From: Marinomonas spartinae | GTDB lineage: Bacteria; Pseudomonadota; Gammaproteobacteria; Pseudomonadales; Marinomonadaceae | Length of the DNA stretch: 64,000 nucleotides | Assembly (NCBI RefSeq): GCF_016461715.1 | Contig: NZ_JAEMUI010000008.1 | Coordinates: forward strand, 99,914 to 163,913 | Direction of reading: 5' to 3' | In this document: positions 45,807 to 54,515 of the stretch, one piece after another | How positions within the stretch are numbered: position 1 is the stretch's first letter | Layout of the letters: each line of letters opens with the position of its first letter | Made by a program: the position numbers and the translations under genes | The notes under the pieces: model-generated | What the model was told of the DNA's origin: nothing | Database searches by the model: none | Seen by the model: the letters and a program-made list of their open reading frames with translations, nothing else

Positions 45807-45818
45807 AAATCTTACATT
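45807..45818 (+). promoter_or_regulatory. Shared 12-mer AAATCTTACATT, copy 2
   Basis: Second copy of the string found at 44091. It ends 36 bases before the -35 box of the promoter at 45854, a position suited to an activator. Confidence 0.3.
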
Positions 45819-45853
45819 TGGCTTTTTGTATCAAATAAAACGTATTTTATTCA

Positions 45854-45881
45854 TTGACATGATGTGTTCTTTTCGCATAAT
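45854..45881 (+). promoter_or_regulatory. Sigma-70 promoter of the rightward degradation operon
   Basis: TTGACA (45854-45859), a 16-base spacer and CATAAT (45876-45881) give one of the best consensus matches in the window. The predicted transcript start is about 25 bases before the ThDP-enzyme start codon. Confidence 0.7.
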
Positions 45882-45912
45882 GTGAGAATAAGTTAAATAG
45901 AGAGGTTCTTCT

Positions 45913-47454
45913 ATGAATGGTGCAGAAGCAATTGTTAAGGCGGCAGTCGACTCAGGTGTTGAGTACTGTTTCGCGAATCCAGGAACCACGGAAATGCCGT
46001 TTGTGGCGGCGATGGACAGTGAGCCAAAATTTCGTCCTGTTCTCAGTATGTTCGAAGGAGTGTGTACTGGCGCGGCGGATGGTTATGGCCGAGTATCAGG
46101 CCGTCCAGCCTTAACGCTCACCCATTTGGGCCCTGGTTTTGCCAATGGTATTGCCAACTTGCATAACGCACGTCGTGCCAACAGCCCGATTGTTAACTTG
46201 GTGGGGGATCATGCTTCTTGGCATGTGAATTATGATCCACCGTTAGCGAGCGATATTGAATCCCTAGCACGCCCGGTTTCTGCGTTTTTCCGTACCTCTA
46301 AATCCGTTGATCGTATGGTTGAAGATTTTGCTGCGGCCATGCGAGCGGCTTGGCAACCTTCTGGGGCAATTTCAACTCTTGTCTTGCCGATGGATTTGCA
46401 AGCCAAAGCGTTAACGGGCGGCATGCCTAAGGTTTCTATTCTGCCTCCGAAGCGCCATTTTAAAGCGGATTATGTGGATGCCGTCGCATCGCGTATTAAA
46501 GCTGGCAAGCGTCTGGTCTTTATCGTGGGTGATAATGGTTTGGATGAAAAAGGTCTAACGGCTGCTGGCCGAATTGGTCAGCTACCAGGCATCAAAATGT
46601 TTGCTGAAACCTTTCCACGTATTTCTCACCGTGGTGGTGGTTTGCCAGACCTTGATCGTTTGCCTTACTTCCCTGAAAAAGCCATTGCTGAATTAGAGCA
46701 ATACGATGAAGTGGTGTGTGCCGGAGTGGTTGAGCCGATTGCCTATTTTGGTTATGAAGGGATGCCTTCGCGTTTGGCAGAGACGGATCGTTTGGTGACG
46801 CTGGCGGATGTGGGTGATGACGTGTCAGGCGCTATGGAAGCCCTCGCTGAATTGCTTAATGCCCCAGCTCATAAAGATTTAGAAGGCACCATTGAATTGC
46901 CTGCGGCAAATGAGGCTTTAACCCCACAATCTATCGGAAAAATTGTTTCCAGTGCCTTACCGGACAATTGCATTGTGTCGGTTGAAGGTGGCACCTGTGG
47001 TTACCCATTTTTCACCGAATCCGCCTTGGCGGCGCGTCATCGCGTATTAACCAATACTGGTGGTGCCATTGGACAAGGTATTCCAGCAGGCTTCGGTGCG
47101 GCCTTGGCAGAGCCGGGTAATACCGTTGTCTGTTTGCAATCGGATGGCAGCGCCCAGTACACCATTCAAGCCTTGTGGAGCATTGCGCGGGAGAATCTGC
47201 CTGTGGTGATTCTGATTGCCGCCAATCATAAATACAACATTCTCCAAAATGAATTACGTCGGTATGGCGTGACCGAATTTGGTGAAAATTCCTTGGCGTT
47301 GACGGAATTGGATAGACCTCGAGTGGATTGGCAAGCCTTGTCAAAAGCTTATGGCGTGGATTCCGTTTGTGTCACCAATAACGCAGAGCTAATGCGTGAA
47401 TTTAAAGCCGCGTGTGATGCAAAAGCGCCACGCTTAATTGAAATGTCTTTGTGA
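45913..47454 (+). CDS. ThDP-dependent decarboxylase, benzoylformate decarboxylase-like
   Basis: The 513-residue enzyme is of the acetolactate synthase/benzoylformate decarboxylase superfamily. The ThDP-activating glutamate is Glu48 (MFEGVCTGAADGYGR) and the cofactor motif is SDGSAQYTIQALWSIA ... NHKYN. Several positions follow MdlC: FANPGTTEMPF (FGNPGSNELPF in MdlC) and the histidine in LTHLGPG equivalent to MdlC His70. A 2-oxo acid decarboxylase giving an aldehyde is therefore more likely than acetolactate synthase, and the next gene encodes an aldehyde dehydrogenase. It is the first gene of the operon behind the 45854 promoter. Confidence 0.82.
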   Translation: MNGAEAIVKAAVDSGVEYCFANPGTTEMPFVAAMDSEPKFRPVLSMFEGVCTGAADGYGRVSGRPALTLTHLGPGFANGIANLHNARRANSPIVNLVGDHASWHVNYDPPLASDIESLARPVSAFFRTSKSVDRMVEDFAAAMRAAWQPSGAISTLVLPMDLQAKALTGGMPKVSILPPKRHFKADYVDAVASRIKAGKRLVFIVGDNGLDEKGLTAAGRIGQLPGIKMFAETFPRISHRGGGLPDLDRLPYFPEKAIAELEQYDEVVCAGVVEPIAYFGYEGMPSRLAETDRLVTLADVGDDVSGAMEALAELLNAPAHKDLEGTIELPAANEALTPQSIGKIVSSALPDNCIVSVEGGTCGYPFFTESALAARHRVLTNTGGAIGQGIPAGFGAALAEPGNTVVCLQSDGSAQYTIQALWSIARENLPVVILIAANHKYNILQNELRRYGVTEFGENSLALTELDRPRVDWQALSKAYGVDSVCVTNNAELMREFKAACDAKAPRLIEMSL

Positions 47455-47462
47455 GGTTGATC

Positions 47463-48956
47463 ATGACTACCATGGAACTGTTTCCAGAAGTACAAAGCTT
47501 TCTTGCCGAACAAAAACGTTTGTTTATTGGCGGCGAGTGGGTTGAACCTGCTGCAGGTGAATATTTTAATGTTGAGAATCCAGCGACGACACACAATATC
47601 GCCAGTGTCTCCAAAGCCACTGCTGCGGATGTGGATCTCGCGGTTCAAGCGGCTCGCCAAGCGTTAGAGGGAGAGTGGCAGCATGTGTCTCCGGCTCAGC
47701 GCACCAAATTGATGTTGCGGTTAGCGGATTTAATCGAAGAAGACGCGGAAAACCTCGGGCAAATTATCTCGCTAGAAAATGGCAAGCCCTATAGCAACGC
47801 GAAAAATGGCGAAGTGGTGGTCACGGCAAACGTTATTCGTTACTTTGCTGGCTGGCCTTCGAAAATTGAAGGCAGCACCATTCCTGTGTCGCCGCGTACA
47901 GGTGAACGCATGCTCAACTACACAGTGAAAGAACCTGTGGGTGTGTGCGCACTGATTGTGCCATGGAATTTTCCTCTTTCTATGTGTGCCTGGAAATTAG
48001 GTCCAGCGTTAGCAACTGGCTGTACCTCTATTTTGAAACCAGCGGAACAAACCCCTTTGTCTGCCTTACGTTTGGCGTATCTGATCGAAAAAGCCGGCAT
48101 TCCCCGTGGTGTATTGAACGTATTAACGGGCTTTGGTGAGGGGGCTGGTGCGCCATTAGCGGCTCACCCTGGTGTGGATAAGATTGCCTTTACTGGCTCG
48201 ACTGGCGTGGGGCGTCTGATTGCCCAAAGTGCGGTCAGTAATATGAAAAAAGTTTCTCTCGAGTTGGGTGGCAAATCTCCCAATATCATCTTACCTGATG
48301 CTGACATTATCAAAGCGGCAAAGGGTGCAGCCGACGGTATTTTTTATAACCAAGGCCAAGTGTGTACTGCTGCCTCTCGTCTGTATGTCCATGAAAGCGT
48401 ACTCGATCAAACGCTTGAAGAATTACGCAAGCACGCGGCGGCTCATGTGGTTGGGCCGGGTTTAGACGAACGAACCACTATGGGGCCTTTGGTTTCCTCT
48501 GCACAGTTCGATGTTGTCAAAGGTTACGTGGACAGTGCCGTGTCAGAAGGGGCTGAGCTGATTTGTGGTGGTGGTAAACCAAGTGAATTAGGTGATGGCT
48601 ATTTTATGTCACCAACGGTCTTTTTGGATAAACAAGAGCAAGCTCGTGTGGCGCGAGAAGAAATTTTTGGTCCTGTGGTCACGGTCATGAGCTGGTCGGA
48701 TGTGGATGAATTGGTGCATCGCGCCAATGATACGCCCTTTGGTTTGGCGGCTGGTCTTTGGACCAATGATCTGACTCAGGCGCACACCATTGCCAGTCGC
48801 ATTAAAGCCGGCTCTGTATGGATTAACTGTTGGAATGTGGTGGATCCTGCGTCGCCATTTGGTGGTTATAAGCAATCGGGCTGGGGACGTGAAATGGGCA
48901 AAAATGTCATTGATGCCTATACCGAAACGAAGAGCGTTTTTGTCAATTTAGGTTAA
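47463..48956 (+). CDS. NAD(P)-dependent aldehyde dehydrogenase (second)
   Basis: The 497-residue enzyme resembles the benzaldehyde/phenylacetaldehyde dehydrogenase branch: LIVPWNFPLSM near residue 165, FTGSTGVGRLI, general base Glu267 (LELGGKSP) and nucleophile Cys301 (NQGQVCTAASR). The start ATG 47463 has GAGG upstream and lies eight bases after the decarboxylase stop. Together the two genes would convert a 2-oxo acid through its aldehyde into the acid one carbon shorter. This is inferred from order and family. Confidence 0.92.
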   Translation: MTTMELFPEVQSFLAEQKRLFIGGEWVEPAAGEYFNVENPATTHNIASVSKATAADVDLAVQAARQALEGEWQHVSPAQRTKLMLRLADLIEEDAENLGQIISLENGKPYSNAKNGEVVVTANVIRYFAGWPSKIEGSTIPVSPRTGERMLNYTVKEPVGVCALIVPWNFPLSMCAWKLGPALATGCTSILKPAEQTPLSALRLAYLIEKAGIPRGVLNVLTGFGEGAGAPLAAHPGVDKIAFTGSTGVGRLIAQSAVSNMKKVSLELGGKSPNIILPDADIIKAAKGAADGIFYNQGQVCTAASRLYVHESVLDQTLEELRKHAAAHVVGPGLDERTTMGPLVSSAQFDVVKGYVDSAVSEGAELICGGGKPSELGDGYFMSPTVFLDKQEQARVAREEIFGPVVTVMSWSDVDELVHRANDTPFGLAAGLWTNDLTQAHTIASRIKAGSVWINCWNVVDPASPFGGYKQSGWGREMGKNVIDAYTETKSVFVNLG

Positions 48957-48977
48957 TAGAAAGTAGAGGATTCGATT

Positions 48978-49772
48978 ATGGATTTAGAGATCAAAGATAA
49001 AGTCGCCATTGTAACTGGTGGCGGTATGGGCATCGGCAAAGATGTTGCCAGATTTTTAGCGGAAGAAGGCTGTGATGTGGTGATTTGCTCGCGCACTATG
49101 TCTGTACTGGAAAAAACCGCAGCGGAAATTTCCGCAGCAACCGGCCGCCGCGTTCTACCTGTTACGTGTGACACCACGGATATGGATTCTGTCGAAAATA
49201 TGGTGGCGGTGGCGGCCAAAGAATTTGGCCGTGTAGATATTTTGGTCAACGGTGCGGCAGCGCCTTCCGGTGTGGTTCGTAACTCCATTGAGTTTGCCAA
49301 TGATCACGAATTGCTGGGCGATTTAGACACCAAAGTCATTGGCTATTTCCGTTGCGCCAAAGCCGTCACACCTTATATGAAGAAACAAGGCTTCGGTCGC
49401 ATTATCAATATTGGTGGCTTAACTGGTCGTAGCAGTAAAGTGATGTCTGGTATGCGTAACCTTGCCATCGTTCATATGACGAAAAACTTGTCGGATCAAC
49501 TGGGCCCCCACGGTATCACTTGCAACATCATTCATCCTGGTGTGGTGGATACCCCTCATATTCAAGAGTTGTATGAGCGCGAAGGTAAGATCCAAAACAA
49601 AACCCCACAAGAAGTGGAACAGGGCTACATTGATGTAACGCCAATTCGCCGTACCTTAGCACCCGTTGAGATTGCCTATTTGATTGCTTTTTTAGCGTCA
49701 CCCAAAGCGGCCGCCGTGACAGGCGAATCGATTGGTATTGATGGTGGACTAACTCGCGGCATTTTCCTATAG
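48978..49772 (+). CDS. SDR-family protein lacking the YxxxK catalytic pair
   Basis: The 264-residue protein has a Rossmann fold with TGGGMGIG (13-20), an NGAA motif at 91-94 replacing NNAG, and a C-terminal IGIDGGLTRG. In a normal short-chain dehydrogenase the segment after GGLTGRSS would contain Tyr-x-x-x-Lys; here it reads MSGMRNLAIVHMTK, with Ser157 and Asn161 at the expected Tyr and Lys. The active-site serine position is also not conserved. The protein may therefore catalyse a non-redox step, or use other residues. It lies in the operon 21 bases after the aldehyde dehydrogenase. Confidence 0.85.
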   Translation: MDLEIKDKVAIVTGGGMGIGKDVARFLAEEGCDVVICSRTMSVLEKTAAEISAATGRRVLPVTCDTTDMDSVENMVAVAAKEFGRVDILVNGAAAPSGVVRNSIEFANDHELLGDLDTKVIGYFRCAKAVTPYMKKQGFGRIINIGGLTGRSSKVMSGMRNLAIVHMTKNLSDQLGPHGITCNIIHPGVVDTPHIQELYEREGKIQNKTPQEVEQGYIDVTPIRRTLAPVEIAYLIAFLASPKAAAVTGESIGIDGGLTRGIFL

Positions 49773-49780
49773 GAGGTAGT

Positions 49781-50815
49781 ATGAGTGGCACAATTTTAGT
49801 ATCAACCGTTGGCCAAGGCGTGGTGAAAAGTGCCGATAATGGTCAAACATGGCACCGTCTTGCATTAGGTCAGGACATCGAATTTGACGCAATTACTCGC
49901 TCTCTGGATGTAGATCCGACGAATCCAAGTACTTTATACATCGGTACGGACACTGGCCTGTGTGTTAGTAAAGACGCGGGTTCTAAATGGACGCGTATTG
50001 ATTCCCCTTTTAATGGCGAAACCGTATGGAAAGTGGCGGTCGATCCGAAAAATCCAAAACGTATTTTTGTGGGCACTGGCGCGCCGTCTCGTGCGGTGCT
50101 ATGGCGCACTAAGGACGCTGGGGAAACATGGGATCGTGCTCCTGTGGAGATTCCAGAGTTTTGCGCTGGTGTGAGTAAACCACGATTATTGGCGTTTGCC
50201 TTTGATCCTACAGACTCGAATAAAGTCTGGTTCGGTCTAGAAGAAGGTGGCTTGTTTAAGAGTGAAAATGGAGGCGATTCTTGGGAACGTATTGATGATC
50301 GTTTGCTATGGGATTTCAATTCCGATATTCATACTATTCAAGTGCTTCCCAATCAGGGTAAAAAGGTAGTGGTTGCTGTGTGTGTGAATGCGGTGTATCG
50401 CAGCTTTGACGATGGTGAAACATGGGAAGGTATTATCGCCAAAGAAGCCTTTGGTTTGTACTACGCTCGTGCGACCGCCGTACCAATGGGCACAGAAAGC
50501 ACGATTTATTTAAGTGTGTCAGATGGTACGCCTGGGACGACCAGCCAAATTTATGTATCCCATGATGCCGCTGCAACATGGCAGCTGCTGCCCTTTCCCT
50601 TACAGCCTAACTCATGTGTTTGGGGGATTCATGTAAACCCTGCCAATCCGGATCAAGTGGTGGCTGGCACCAAGTACGGACATTTATTTACCAGTGAGAA
50701 AGCAGGGCTATCTTGGAAAAAAGAATGGCGTGAGTTCAGTGAAATTTCCGATGTGCTTTGGACGCCAGCAGAAGCCGTTATTAAGGCCGCTCATACCTCT
50801 GTAATCAAAAAATAG
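49781..50815 (+). CDS. Cytosolic seven-Asp-box beta-propeller protein (BNR/sialidase-like)
   Basis: The 344-residue protein contains seven S/T-x-D/E-x-G-x-T/S-W repeats: SADNGQTW, SKDAGSKW, TKDAGETW, SENGGDSW, SFDDGETW, SHDAAATW and SEKAGLSW, spaced 40-55 residues apart, as expected for a seven-bladed propeller. No signal peptide is present, whereas most Asp-box sialidases are exported, and the sialidase arginine triad is not recognisable. It begins eight bases after the SDR gene, so it belongs to the operon. An enzyme acting on a cytosolic pathway intermediate (for example a lactonase) or a scaffold are possibilities; I cannot assign one. Confidence 0.8.
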   Translation: MSGTILVSTVGQGVVKSADNGQTWHRLALGQDIEFDAITRSLDVDPTNPSTLYIGTDTGLCVSKDAGSKWTRIDSPFNGETVWKVAVDPKNPKRIFVGTGAPSRAVLWRTKDAGETWDRAPVEIPEFCAGVSKPRLLAFAFDPTDSNKVWFGLEEGGLFKSENGGDSWERIDDRLLWDFNSDIHTIQVLPNQGKKVVVAVCVNAVYRSFDDGETWEGIIAKEAFGLYYARATAVPMGTESTIYLSVSDGTPGTTSQIYVSHDAAATWQLLPFPLQPNSCVWGIHVNPANPDQVVAGTKYGHLFTSEKAGLSWKKEWREFSEISDVLWTPAEAVIKAAHTSVIKK

Positions 50816-50846
50816 TGGTGTGAACACATAAAAATAGGTGATGAAC

Positions 50847-51305
50847 ATGAAGGTGAAAATCAATCGTACTCATATCTCTTTATTTGTATCCGATCCCAAT
50901 GCTTCCGCTGATTGGTATGCGGATGTGTTATCGATGGAAAAAAACGCTCGTAATGGCGACGAGTGGGTAATGATGAGCTTTGGTGATAAACACCATGATA
51001 TTGCTTTGATTAAAGCGCCAGAAGGGGCGAGCAAAGGCATCATTGGTCTTCAGCATTACGGTATGGAGATTGATGGCGACTTGACCACCTTACGCCGCCT
51101 ATATGGCATGTTATTGACGAAAAAGGTTCCGATTGTCAAAACCACAGATCATGAAGTGGGTATAGGGCTGTATTTTGAAGACCCAGATGGCAATCGCTTA
51201 GAGTTTTTCCTAGAAACAGAACACGATGATGAGCTTGGTAAGTCCCGATTTAAGCATGCTCATGCACCGAGTCGTCCGATCACACTCGAACCTATTTTTG
51301 ACTGA
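50847..51305 (+). CDS. VOC-fold protein, possible single-domain extradiol dioxygenase
   Basis: The 152-residue vicinal-oxygen-chelate protein has the pattern of type I extradiol dioxygenases: His9 (NRTHISLFV), His70 (GLQHYG) and Glu119 (EDPDGNRLEFF) match the two-His-one-carboxylate iron site. Single-domain members that act on catechols exist, but other VOC enzymes (glyoxalase, epimerase) share these positions. The hydroxylase and hydratase genes downstream, with no other ring-cleavage gene in the operon, make it the best candidate for ring opening. ATG 50847 is chosen because AGGTG lies six bases before it. Confidence 0.78.
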   Translation: MKVKINRTHISLFVSDPNASADWYADVLSMEKNARNGDEWVMMSFGDKHHDIALIKAPEGASKGIIGLQHYGMEIDGDLTTLRRLYGMLLTKKVPIVKTTDHEVGIGLYFEDPDGNRLEFFLETEHDDELGKSRFKHAHAPSRPITLEPIFD

Positions 51306-51368
51306 TGACTTTTGATCAATGTGCTGTTTAGCAATGTACCGCTTATCAATGTACTAAGGATTCAAACC

Positions 51369-51971
51369 ATGAAAGAAGCAAATTTTAGCTCATACCATAT
51401 TCGTAAATGGTTTTACCATTACGAAGAAACACTGGCCAATGAAACCGGTAAATTGGCCGATGGCGAGCCTGTAAAAAAATACGTTATTGCGGCCGCTATT
51501 CATAACCCTCTGGCGAATACCTATTCTGAAGATTTATCAGTGCTGGTGGAAAACTCTCCTGAATTAGGAAAAGAGTTTGGTCGCCGCATTAATGAGATTG
51601 CCGGTGATAATGAGATCGTTAGCTACGGTAAAGCGGTATTTGTCGGTGCCTTTGGTGAATACGAACACGGTAATGCCTTTTTGACCAACCCCGCGGCCGA
51701 CCCTGTTCGTGTTGCCGTTGGTGGCGGGAAATCTTGGGTGCCTTCAACCGGTAAAGTGGGTGCGCCAGGTGCGACCATTGATGTGCCGTTAGCTCACAAA
51801 GACGCTCTCTATGTGCGTTCTCATTATGACTCTATTGCCGTGTCTTTTAATGATGCGCCTCGTAATGATGAGATTTTGATCATTTGGTCTTTTGCGACTC
51901 GTGGTCGCTTGCATGCACGTTTAGGTGGCTTACAAGCAAAAGATGTCAAAGGAGAAAATGGCCTCGTTTAG
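51369..51971 (+). CDS. Amino acid synthesis (AA_synth, DUF1185) family protein
   Basis: The 200-residue protein matches the PF06684 family by YVIAAAIHNPLANTYSEDLS near the N-terminus, YGKAVFVGAFGEYEHGNAFL, and the C-terminal PLAHKDALYVRSHYD. Members have a chorismate-mutase-like fold by structure, but no proven reaction; the family name rests on old context data. The start at 51369 has AAGG nine bases upstream; a longer frame begins at 51312. Presence inside a degradation operon suggests a catabolic role here. Confidence 0.78.
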   Translation: MKEANFSSYHIRKWFYHYEETLANETGKLADGEPVKKYVIAAAIHNPLANTYSEDLSVLVENSPELGKEFGRRINEIAGDNEIVSYGKAVFVGAFGEYEHGNAFLTNPAADPVRVAVGGGKSWVPSTGKVGAPGATIDVPLAHKDALYVRSHYDSIAVSFNDAPRNDEILIIWSFATRGRLHARLGGLQAKDVKGENGLV

Positions 51972-52013
51972 AGGTCATTTTTTATAGAGGCCATTTTTAT
52001 AGAGGTCATAGCC

Positions 52014-52856
52014 ATGACAATGTCGAGTCGCAGCCATTTTTTCACCAACGATGGGCTTAACCTACATTACCTCGAATGGGGCAGTGGCAAGGTGCCAGTG
52101 GTGATGCTGCATGGGTTACGAGGTTTTGCGCAAACATGGCAAGACTTGGTGGATGCAATGGGCGATGGGTTTACCTTTTTCGCTTTGGATCAAAGGGGGC
52201 GCGGTGACAGCGATTGGGGGCCAACCAAGGATTATAACGCCGACACTTATATTCAGGACTTAGCAGGATTTGTTGATCATTTAGGATTAGAGCGTTTTGT
52301 TTTGATTGGTCATTCTCTAGGTGGTCAAAACGCGGCTGAGTTTGCGCGCCTATATCCAGAGCGTGTGATGGCGATGGTAATAGAAGATATTGGTCCAGGT
52401 TCCTCCAAACAAGGCGAAGGGGCAGAGCGTATTCGTCGAGAAATGCGCAACACACCGTTAAGTTTCGATTCTTGGCAAGCGGCTAAAGAGTTTTGGACCC
52501 ACTCTCGCCCGAATTTAACCGAGCAGGCATTACAGGCACGTTTGACCTACTCGTTCCGGGAAGTGGACGGAAAAGTGACGTGGAAGCACGATCAGCAGGG
52601 CATCGCGGAGGCACGTTTAACCATTGAGCCGATGGATCTATGGCCCGCATTTCGTGCCATTTCTTGCCCTACGTTATTGATCAAAGGCGGTGATTCGGAC
52701 TTTTTACCGAGTCAAACCGTGGCAGAGATTGTAGCGTCTAATGCCTTTGTGCAGGCCATTCAAATTGATCATGCCAGTCACTATGTTCACGATGATCAAC
52801 CCGAAAAATTTAATGAGGCGGTTGTCCGTTTCATGCAAACGGTTCTTACAGATTAG
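52014..52856 (+). CDS. Alpha/beta hydrolase, possible meta-cleavage product hydrolase
   Basis: The 280-residue protein has the oxyanion HGLRGF (33-38), nucleophile elbow GHSLGG with Ser101, a probable acid Asp227 or Asp229 (GGDSDF) and a C-terminal catalytic histidine at about 256 (DHASHYVHD). MhpC/BphD-type C-C hydrolases share this form and act on ring-cleavage products, which fits the neighbouring MhpA- and MhpD-like genes. Esterase or lactone hydrolase activity cannot be excluded. AGAGG lies seven bases before ATG 52014; the next gene follows after 12 bases. Confidence 0.82.
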   Translation: MTMSSRSHFFTNDGLNLHYLEWGSGKVPVVMLHGLRGFAQTWQDLVDAMGDGFTFFALDQRGRGDSDWGPTKDYNADTYIQDLAGFVDHLGLERFVLIGHSLGGQNAAEFARLYPERVMAMVIEDIGPGSSKQGEGAERIRREMRNTPLSFDSWQAAKEFWTHSRPNLTEQALQARLTYSFREVDGKVTWKHDQQGIAEARLTIEPMDLWPAFRAISCPTLLIKGGDSDFLPSQTVAEIVASNAFVQAIQIDHASHYVHDDQPEKFNEAVVRFMQTVLTD

Positions 52857-52868
52857 AGGTCTTTACTG

Positions 52869-54482
52869 ATGAAAACACAAAAAGCAGATGTCGTAATTGT
52901 TGGCGGTGGGCCAAATGGTGTCACCTTAGCCAATTATATGGGCTTATATAATATCAATACGGTGTTGATTGAAGCCTCAGAAGAGATTCTTCCCTACCCG
53001 AGAGCAGTGGGGATGGATGATGAAGCTTTGCGTGTTTTACAAGGTGTTGGGCTGGCTGATACGGCGATTAAAGATATGATCAGTAATGTGCCCCTGCGCT
53101 ACTACAACTCTCGTGGTGTGTGCTTTGCTGAAGTAAAACCCAAAGCTGCCCAGTATGGTTGGCCGATGCGTAATATGTTTATGCAGCAGCTATTGGAAGT
53201 CACCTTGCGTGATGGATTGAAGCGCTTTGACTCGGTGGATTTGCGCTTAGGTCATGCCATGACCCGTATCCAAGACGAAAACGATAAAGTGGTGTTGCAC
53301 GTCACGGACCCATCCGGTGAAGAATACTGTCTGGAAGCGGGTTATGTTATCGCTGCGGATGGTGGTCGTTCAGAGGTTCGTAAACAATTAAATGTAGGTT
53401 TTACTGGTCTAACTCATCCCGCCAAATGGGTGGTGGTGGATGCGGCTAACGATACACTGGATGCGCCTTTTACAGCTTTGCATGGTGATCCTGTTAGACC
53501 CTTTGTGTGTATCTATTTACCTTACCAGTATCGCCGTTGGGAATTCATGTTGTTCCCCCATGAGAAAGAAGAAGACATTTGCCAAGAAGAGGTTATTCGC
53601 GGCCTGATTCGTCGCCATATCGGCGATAAAGTGGATAACTTGGATATTGTTCGTATCCGCGCTTATACCCATAACTCCCGTGTCGCCGATAACTTTGTCA
53701 AAGGCCGCGTCCTATTGTGTGGTGATGCTGCTCATATCACGCCTCCTTGGGCTGGTCAGGGCCTTAACTCGGGTATTCGAGATGTGGTGAACATTGGTTG
53801 GAAAGTCGCGGCGGTGGTGAAAGGCTTGGCTTCTCCCAATATTTTGCAAACCTACGATGATGAACGTCGTGGACATGCGACCGATTTGGTTGGTTTGGCC
53901 GACAATATGGGCGCGGTCTTGGGCATGACGAATCCGATTATGGCGGGCATTCGTGACTGGATATTCAAAGCAACGGATTCAGTGGATAGTTTGCGTGAGC
54001 ATTTGGTCGAGTTCAAATTCAAACCCAAAGCACACATTGTTAAAGGCATCGTGTATCACGAAAGTGAGGAAGTCTACGAAGACAGTCTAGTGGGGAAACT
54101 CTTTATTCAGCCGAATATTGAAACGGCGGAAGGCAACAAAGAGAAGTTGGACACGATATTAGGGGATTGGTTTTCCATCGTCGGTTATCGCACGAATCCG
54201 ACGGACTTTATGTCAGAGGAAAATAAAGCCTTCTGGAACAAGATGCAGACCCAATATGTGCAAGTCAATCCCTCGCGCAGCGGATTAAGTCATCATGAAC
54301 GTTTGACGGCGTCGGGCTGTACGAGCGTTGAGGATCTAGAAAACACCTTGGCCGATTGGTTTAGTCAAGCACGAGATAAAATCGTGATCATTCGTCCAGA
54401 CCGTTTTGTAGCGGCCTTAACCTCTCCAAGACGTCTCAATGAAGTGTTAGATGCCTTACGTGGTCAGCTTACAGGCAAATAA
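52869..54482 (+). CDS. FAD-dependent aromatic hydroxylase, MhpA-like
   Basis: The 537-residue flavoprotein belongs to the group A monooxygenases. It has the GxGxxG motif VVIVGGGPNGVTLANYMG (8-25), the DG motif ADGGRSEVR near residue 165 and the GD motif LLCGDAAHITPPWAGQGLNS near 285-305. Overall it follows 3-(3-hydroxyphenyl)propionate hydroxylase (MhpA), including AVGMDDEALRVLQ. It would add an ortho hydroxyl to a phenolic acid to make a catechol for extradiol cleavage. The actual phenol is unknown, so no mhp symbol is given. Confidence 0.88.
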   Translation: MKTQKADVVIVGGGPNGVTLANYMGLYNINTVLIEASEEILPYPRAVGMDDEALRVLQGVGLADTAIKDMISNVPLRYYNSRGVCFAEVKPKAAQYGWPMRNMFMQQLLEVTLRDGLKRFDSVDLRLGHAMTRIQDENDKVVLHVTDPSGEEYCLEAGYVIAADGGRSEVRKQLNVGFTGLTHPAKWVVVDAANDTLDAPFTALHGDPVRPFVCIYLPYQYRRWEFMLFPHEKEEDICQEEVIRGLIRRHIGDKVDNLDIVRIRAYTHNSRVADNFVKGRVLLCGDAAHITPPWAGQGLNSGIRDVVNIGWKVAAVVKGLASPNILQTYDDERRGHATDLVGLADNMGAVLGMTNPIMAGIRDWIFKATDSVDSLREHLVEFKFKPKAHIVKGIVYHESEEVYEDSLVGKLFIQPNIETAEGNKEKLDTILGDWFSIVGYRTNPTDFMSEENKAFWNKMQTQYVQVNPSRSGLSHHERLTASGCTSVEDLENTLADWFSQARDKIVIIRPDRFVAALTSPRRLNEVLDALRGQLTGK

Positions 54483-54515
54483 TCGCGACCTGTTAACTCG
54501 AAGTAGGAGAGTCTT

